This document shows, piece by piece, positions 33,528-36,490 of a stretch of 36,490 bases of DNA. The stretch's first letter is position 1. Every line of letters starts with the position of its first letter. The notes under the pieces were generated by a model. That model was not told where the DNA came from. It did no database searches and worked only from the letters and a program-made list of their open reading frames with translations. This stretch comes from Pseudomonadota bacterium (lineage in GTDB: Bacteria > Desulfobacterota > Desulfobulbia > Desulfobulbales > JAGXFP01). The position numbers and the translations under genes were made by a program. The stretch spans positions 74,130-110,619 of the forward strand of contig JAHJAA010000079.1 of the NCBI GenBank assembly GCA_018814305.1. Reading direction: 5' to 3'.

Positions 33528-33544
33528 GTGACAAATTTTGTCAC
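33528..33544. promoter_or_regulatory. Perfect 17-bp palindrome upstream of pilA
   Basis: GTGACAAA-T-TTTGTCAC is a perfect 8-1-8 inverted repeat about 275 bp before the pilA start, in the gene-free stretch 33253-33742. It looks like a dimeric regulator site, but the protein is unknown. The rest of that stretch shows only AT-rich sequence and the possible sigma-54 site. Confidence 0.4.
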
Positions 33545-33742
33545 ATCAGGGGTGGACGGTGTCGTTAAATGTCAGTGCCGGAGAAAATGGAGCTGGAGAA
33601 AAACTGATTTTTTAAATAACTTAGCCGGATCCACCAAAAAATCGGGGTGCAAACCGACCAATTCTCCTTCGTGGATGATGGCAGTAAACTTAAGATGAAA
33701 TTTTTCAGGAAGCGGCGATGAATAAAAATTATGAAAAAAAAG

Positions 33743-33816
33743 TGGCTGGGGGACAGGGATTCGAACCCCGACAGGCAGAGTCAGAGTCTGCAGTCCTACC
33801 GTTAGACGATCCCCCA
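33743..33816 (-). tRNA. glnX: tRNA-Gln (anticodon CUG)
   Basis: The minus strand folds as a 74-nt tRNA including an encoded CCA. The acceptor stem is TGGGGGA/TCCCCCA with the U1-A72 pair and G73 discriminator expected of tRNA-Gln. The D arm has TAACGGTAGG, the anticodon stem GCAGA/TCTGC holds the loop CTCTGAC with anticodon CTG, and the T arm holds GGTTCGAATCC. It reads CAG. No integrase or attachment duplication is seen beside it. Confidence 0.95.
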
Positions 33817-33890
33817 AGCCGGAAATGAATTTTGAAACCTTTTTAGATAAATAAGGCTTGTTTGTCAAGGGAAATCAGGGGGCTGGGTTT

Positions 33891-34700
33891 TTAAGAAATA
33901 ATCACTCCAGCATAACCGACAACCCTATTTAAGTCACCACTGGCTTCACCTGAGTCGGTATAACGAATCAGTTCGGTTGCCTTACCCCCAAGCGCCAAGG
34001 CGGCAGCTATAACTATTGTAGTGGGTATAACACCGCACATGGAAATCCTTTGGGAGCGTACGGTCTGAAATAGACCCTCGGGATCAAGTCGGAGTAGATG
34101 ATTGAGAGCCAAGGTATCTTTTTCTTGAGCAATCTCCCTTGATTCGTAATGGGTCATGTCACTGCTGGCGACCAGTAAGACCGGTTTGCCGAAAGCCTTT
34201 ATGGCCGTGGCGATGGATTTGCCACATGCTAGACACGTCTCAAGCGAGAGGTGTGAAACCACCAAAGGAACAATTGTTAACCTTTCCTGCTTTATTTGCA
34301 AAAATGGGATTTGCACCTCCAGGGAATGCTCGTAGCGATGGCTGAGGTGGTCATTTATCGCCCCTGGGGTTGTTTGGAGAATGCAATCGGCCAAATCCTG
34401 ATTAATATCAACCGCCCCCATGGGCATCTCCCATACACCCTCGGACATCAAGGCGATGGGTGCCCCCAATCCATGGTGGTTGGGGCCGATAAGGATAACA
34501 TTCTCGGGGACGATGACTTTGGCAAATGTTTCACCGGCAACACCTCCAGAGTATATATAACCGGCATGGGGTGAGACCACGGCAATGGCTTGATCTTGAA
34601 TGGGAGGGGAGTCTGCCTCCATTAATTCATGGAGCATTCGTTTCAGGTCTGTGGGAGAAGCCGGATAAAATTGACCGGCAACGGCCGGGTGACGGATCAT
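33891..34700 (-). CDS. amrB: AmmeMemoRadiSam system protein B (MEMO family)
   Basis: The 269-residue protein has the MEMO-family pattern: IRHPAVAGQFYPASP at the N-terminus, VSPHAGYIYSGGVAG (43-57), LIGPNHHGLGAP, HRYEHSLEVQIPFLQ and SSDMTHYE. The histidines of these motifs correspond to the metal site of extradiol-dioxygenase-like relatives. The biochemical role in bacteria is not established; it typically occurs with an AMMECR1 protein and a radical SAM protein, neither of which is in this window. Ribosome binding site gaggtga precedes the ATG. Confidence 0.9.
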   Translation of the reverse strand: MIRHPAVAGQFYPASPTDLKRMLHELMEADSPPIQDQAIAVVSPHAGYIYSGGVAGETFAKVIVPENVILIGPNHHGLGAPIALMSEGVWEMPMGAVDINQDLADCILQTTPGAINDHLSHRYEHSLEVQIPFLQIKQERLTIVPLVVSHLSLETCLACGKSIATAIKAFGKPVLLVASSDMTHYESREIAQEKDTLALNHLLRLDPEGLFQTVRSQRISMCGVIPTTIVIAAALALGGKATELIRYTDSGEASGDLNRVVGYAGVIIS

Positions 34701-34860
34701 GGCATCACCTCATTTTTTTTGGGGATTGGTGCCAACCTTGTTTGGGCATGAAGGGTTACGATAATCGTTTATTTTAATAATCTCGGAAAGCTATAATTTA
34801 TAGGCACTCCGATTAGCCTATAAAGAAAATGGGTCCTCTCCTCTGTTCTTGTTTTGAGGA

Positions 34861-36327
34861 TTAATCTTTTTTTATGTGCCAGCTCGTGCCTTCCGGGCCA
34901 TCTTTCAGTTCTATGGATCGTGCGAGGAGGAGGTCGCGAATTTCGTCAGCTTGGCCCCAATTCTTTTCTGAACGAGCGATTTTGCGATCTTCGATGAGTT
35001 GCTGGATCTCCTCCGGAGTAATCTCAAGATCCTCCAGCTTTTCAGCCTTTTGATCATGCAGATACGTTGTTGGATTCTCGTTCAATAAGCCCATTATCCC
35101 CGAGAGCCTGGTCAATGTTTGGCCGCATTCTTTTAGGATCGTTATATCAATATCTGAAGACTTTTCACCCAAGGTTTGTCGAATCCGATTCAGGTCCTTT
35201 ACCGTATCATAAATGAGCCCAAGTCCTTGGGCTGTATTAAGATCATTATCCATGGCTTCAAGGAAACGGTCTTCAAGAGAAAGCAGCCGGTCTTGGGTTG
35301 CTTGATCAATGAGTGATTCTGATATGTCGGTACCATTTGGAAGTTTAGAAAGACTGTCCATGCAATTGTATAAACGCTCAAGGCCTGTAACGGCATCTTT
35401 CATGGAAGCATCTGAATAATCGAGGGGATTTCGATAATGGGTAGAAAAGACCAGTAACCGGAGGGCTTCGGCGGGGTAAAGAGCGAGAACTTCACGGATG
35501 GTCAAAAAATTCCCCAGAGACTTTGACATCTTTTCATCCTTGATTGTCACAAAGCCGTGGTGAATCCAATGACGGGCAAAGCAACATCCGGTGGCCCCCT
35601 CGCTCTGGGCTATTTCATTCTCATGGTGGGGAAATATAAGGTCTTTGCCCCCACCATGGATATCGAAGGTGTCACCAAGATATCTACGACTCATGGCGGA
35701 ACATTCAATGTGCCAGCCTGGACGTCCAGGCCCCCAGGGGCTTTCCCAGGTTGGTTCTCCCGGCTTACTGCCCTTCCATAGGGCAAAGTCCATGGGGTTT
35801 TCCTTGGCTTCATTAATAGTGATTCTGGCGCCGGCTTGCATCTCATCAAGTTGCCGTCCGGAGAGTTTGCCGTATCCCTCAAAAAGATTAACCCGGTAAT
35901 AAACGTCGCTTCCCTCCTGGTAAGCCAGGCCTCTTTCGATCAAGAGTGAGATCATCCGGATAATTTCATCGACGTGTTCCGTCGCTTTGGGTTCGAGGTC
36001 GGGCTGAATGATATTTAATGCGGCCATATCTTCGTGGAATTTTCGGATGAAACGTTCGGAGAGCTCCGTACATGTCGTCTCCTGTTCGGCAGCTCGTTTG
36101 ATAATCTTGTCATCGATGTCAGTAAAATTTCGAACAAAGGTTACCTTTAGGCCCCGATAGCGCAGGTATCTGACCATCATGTCGAAGACTAGAGCCGATC
36201 GGGCATGGCCGATGTGGCAATAATCGTAGGCGGTAATGCCACAGACATAGAGTTTCACATGACCAGGTTCAATCGGGGTCAATGGCTCTTTCGTTCGGGT
36301 AATGGTGTTGTAGAGTGATATGGGCAT
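34861..36327 (-). CDS. cysS: Cysteinyl-tRNA synthetase
   Basis: The 488-residue class I aminoacyl-tRNA synthetase has YVCGITAYDYCHIGHARS with the zinc-ligand Cys and HIGH motif, FVRNFTDIDDKII, GWHIECSAMS, FPHHENEIAQSEG and the KMSKS loop in DEKMSKSLGNF. The C-terminal helical bundle ends with IEDRKIARSEKNWGQADEIRDLL, as expected for CysS. Full length for the family. It charges tRNA-Cys in the cytoplasm. The 160-bp gap to amrB holds no recognisable terminator. Upstream of the start, 36328-36490 shows no gene, only a GC-rich stretch near the window edge. Confidence 0.96.
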   Translation of the reverse strand: MPISLYNTITRTKEPLTPIEPGHVKLYVCGITAYDYCHIGHARSALVFDMMVRYLRYRGLKVTFVRNFTDIDDKIIKRAAEQETTCTELSERFIRKFHEDMAALNIIQPDLEPKATEHVDEIIRMISLLIERGLAYQEGSDVYYRVNLFEGYGKLSGRQLDEMQAGARITINEAKENPMDFALWKGSKPGEPTWESPWGPGRPGWHIECSAMSRRYLGDTFDIHGGGKDLIFPHHENEIAQSEGATGCCFARHWIHHGFVTIKDEKMSKSLGNFLTIREVLALYPAEALRLLVFSTHYRNPLDYSDASMKDAVTGLERLYNCMDSLSKLPNGTDISESLIDQATQDRLLSLEDRFLEAMDNDLNTAQGLGLIYDTVKDLNRIRQTLGEKSSDIDITILKECGQTLTRLSGIMGLLNENPTTYLHDQKAEKLEDLEITPEEIQQLIEDRKIARSEKNWGQADEIRDLLLARSIELKDGPEGTSWHIKKD

Positions 36328-36490
36328 GGGCGGCGATGGTTCTTATTAGCTTGTTTTGCTTCAGACGGAATCGGTAAATCCGAGGTCCATTGTTAGTTCA
36401 CAAAGCATTCATTCCATGAACAGCCTTGTTTGATGTTTAATAGCTCTTTAGCTTGAGCCCCGCCGGAGGCAAGGGGCGGTTGTAAGCCGC

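Noticed and set aside
33572-33868. 98-codon minus-strand frame
   Set aside because: It runs straight through the tRNA-Gln gene, and its middle is just the tRNA read as protein.
33743-33900. Integrated element attachment site at tRNA-Gln
   Set aside because: No integrase and no duplicated tRNA 3' end were seen in the window.
1-36490. CRISPR array, prophage or insertion sequence with transposase
   Set aside because: No regular spaced direct repeats, no phage genes and no transposase frame were found; only small non-coding repeat elements are present.

Overview
The window reads as a chromosomal segment of a Gram-negative deltaproteobacterium (Desulfobacterota, perhaps Desulfobulbaceae-like). 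The evidence is an LL-diaminopimelate aminotransferase (DapL), a deltaproteobacterial-style type IVa pilin, an AmmeMemoRadiSam protein B, and several short imperfect palindromic elements of a kind common in sulfate-reducer genomes. The taxonomic placement is inference; no rRNA or other decisive marker is present.

Layout. 1-1356 (minus): a truncated secreted protein with carboxypeptidase-regulatory-like repeats and a JAMM/MPN-type metalloprotease homologue. 1480-1631: a 152-bp element with perfect 12-bp terminal inverted repeats. 1769-4325 (plus): dapL and a GT4 glycosyltransferase, followed by a ~180-bp imperfect palindrome. 4546-29308 (plus): one long surface-glycan locus. It opens with a near-consensus sigma-70 promoter that runs directly into a perfect 7-3-7 operator palindrome, in front of a winged-helix regulator carrying a degenerate nucleotidyltransferase domain. 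29321-33252 (minus): a GT2 glycosyltransferase, a 772-residue membrane/TPR protein and the type IV pilin pilA. 33743-33816 (minus): tRNA-Gln(CUG). 33891-36327 (minus): amrB and cysS.

The glycan locus has three blocks. Block A (5230-12047) is a complete set of recognisable enzymes for CMP-N,N'-diacetyllegionaminic acid: LegB, LegC, LegG, LegI, a NeuD/LegH acetyltransferase, a CBS-domain PtmE-type nucleotidyltransferase (pointing to the GDP-linked route known from Campylobacter) and LegF. Most genes overlap or abut. Block B (12044-20157) is the least explained: a Gfo/Idh/MocA-fold protein lacking the usual EKP lysine, a class III aminotransferase, a PtmA-like SDR, a methyltransferase, an unrecognised 401-residue protein, a B12-type radical SAM protein and a GT-B-like transferase. 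Block C (20220-29308) has a Wzx flippase, HisH/HisF paralogues, WbpB/WbpD/WbpE-type enzymes, a WbpG/PseA-type N-acetyl-sugar amidotransferase and two GT4 enzymes. This matches the Pseudomonas route to acetamidino-substituted 2,3-diamino-uronic acids. The HisF copy has lost the first catalytic aspartate, as expected for an ammonia-delivery paralogue.

Working together, the locus would make at least two unusual nucleotide sugars, a (possibly further modified) legionaminic acid and a 2,3-diacetamido-uronic acid with an acetamidino group, assemble them on a lipid carrier and flip them. No Wzy polymerase, no initiating phosphoglycosyltransferase and no WbpA/WbpI-type enzymes are visible, so these must lie elsewhere or the glycan is built differently. 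The adjacent pilin and multi-spanning GT-C-like TPR protein raise the possibility that some of these sugars decorate pili. That link is inference only.
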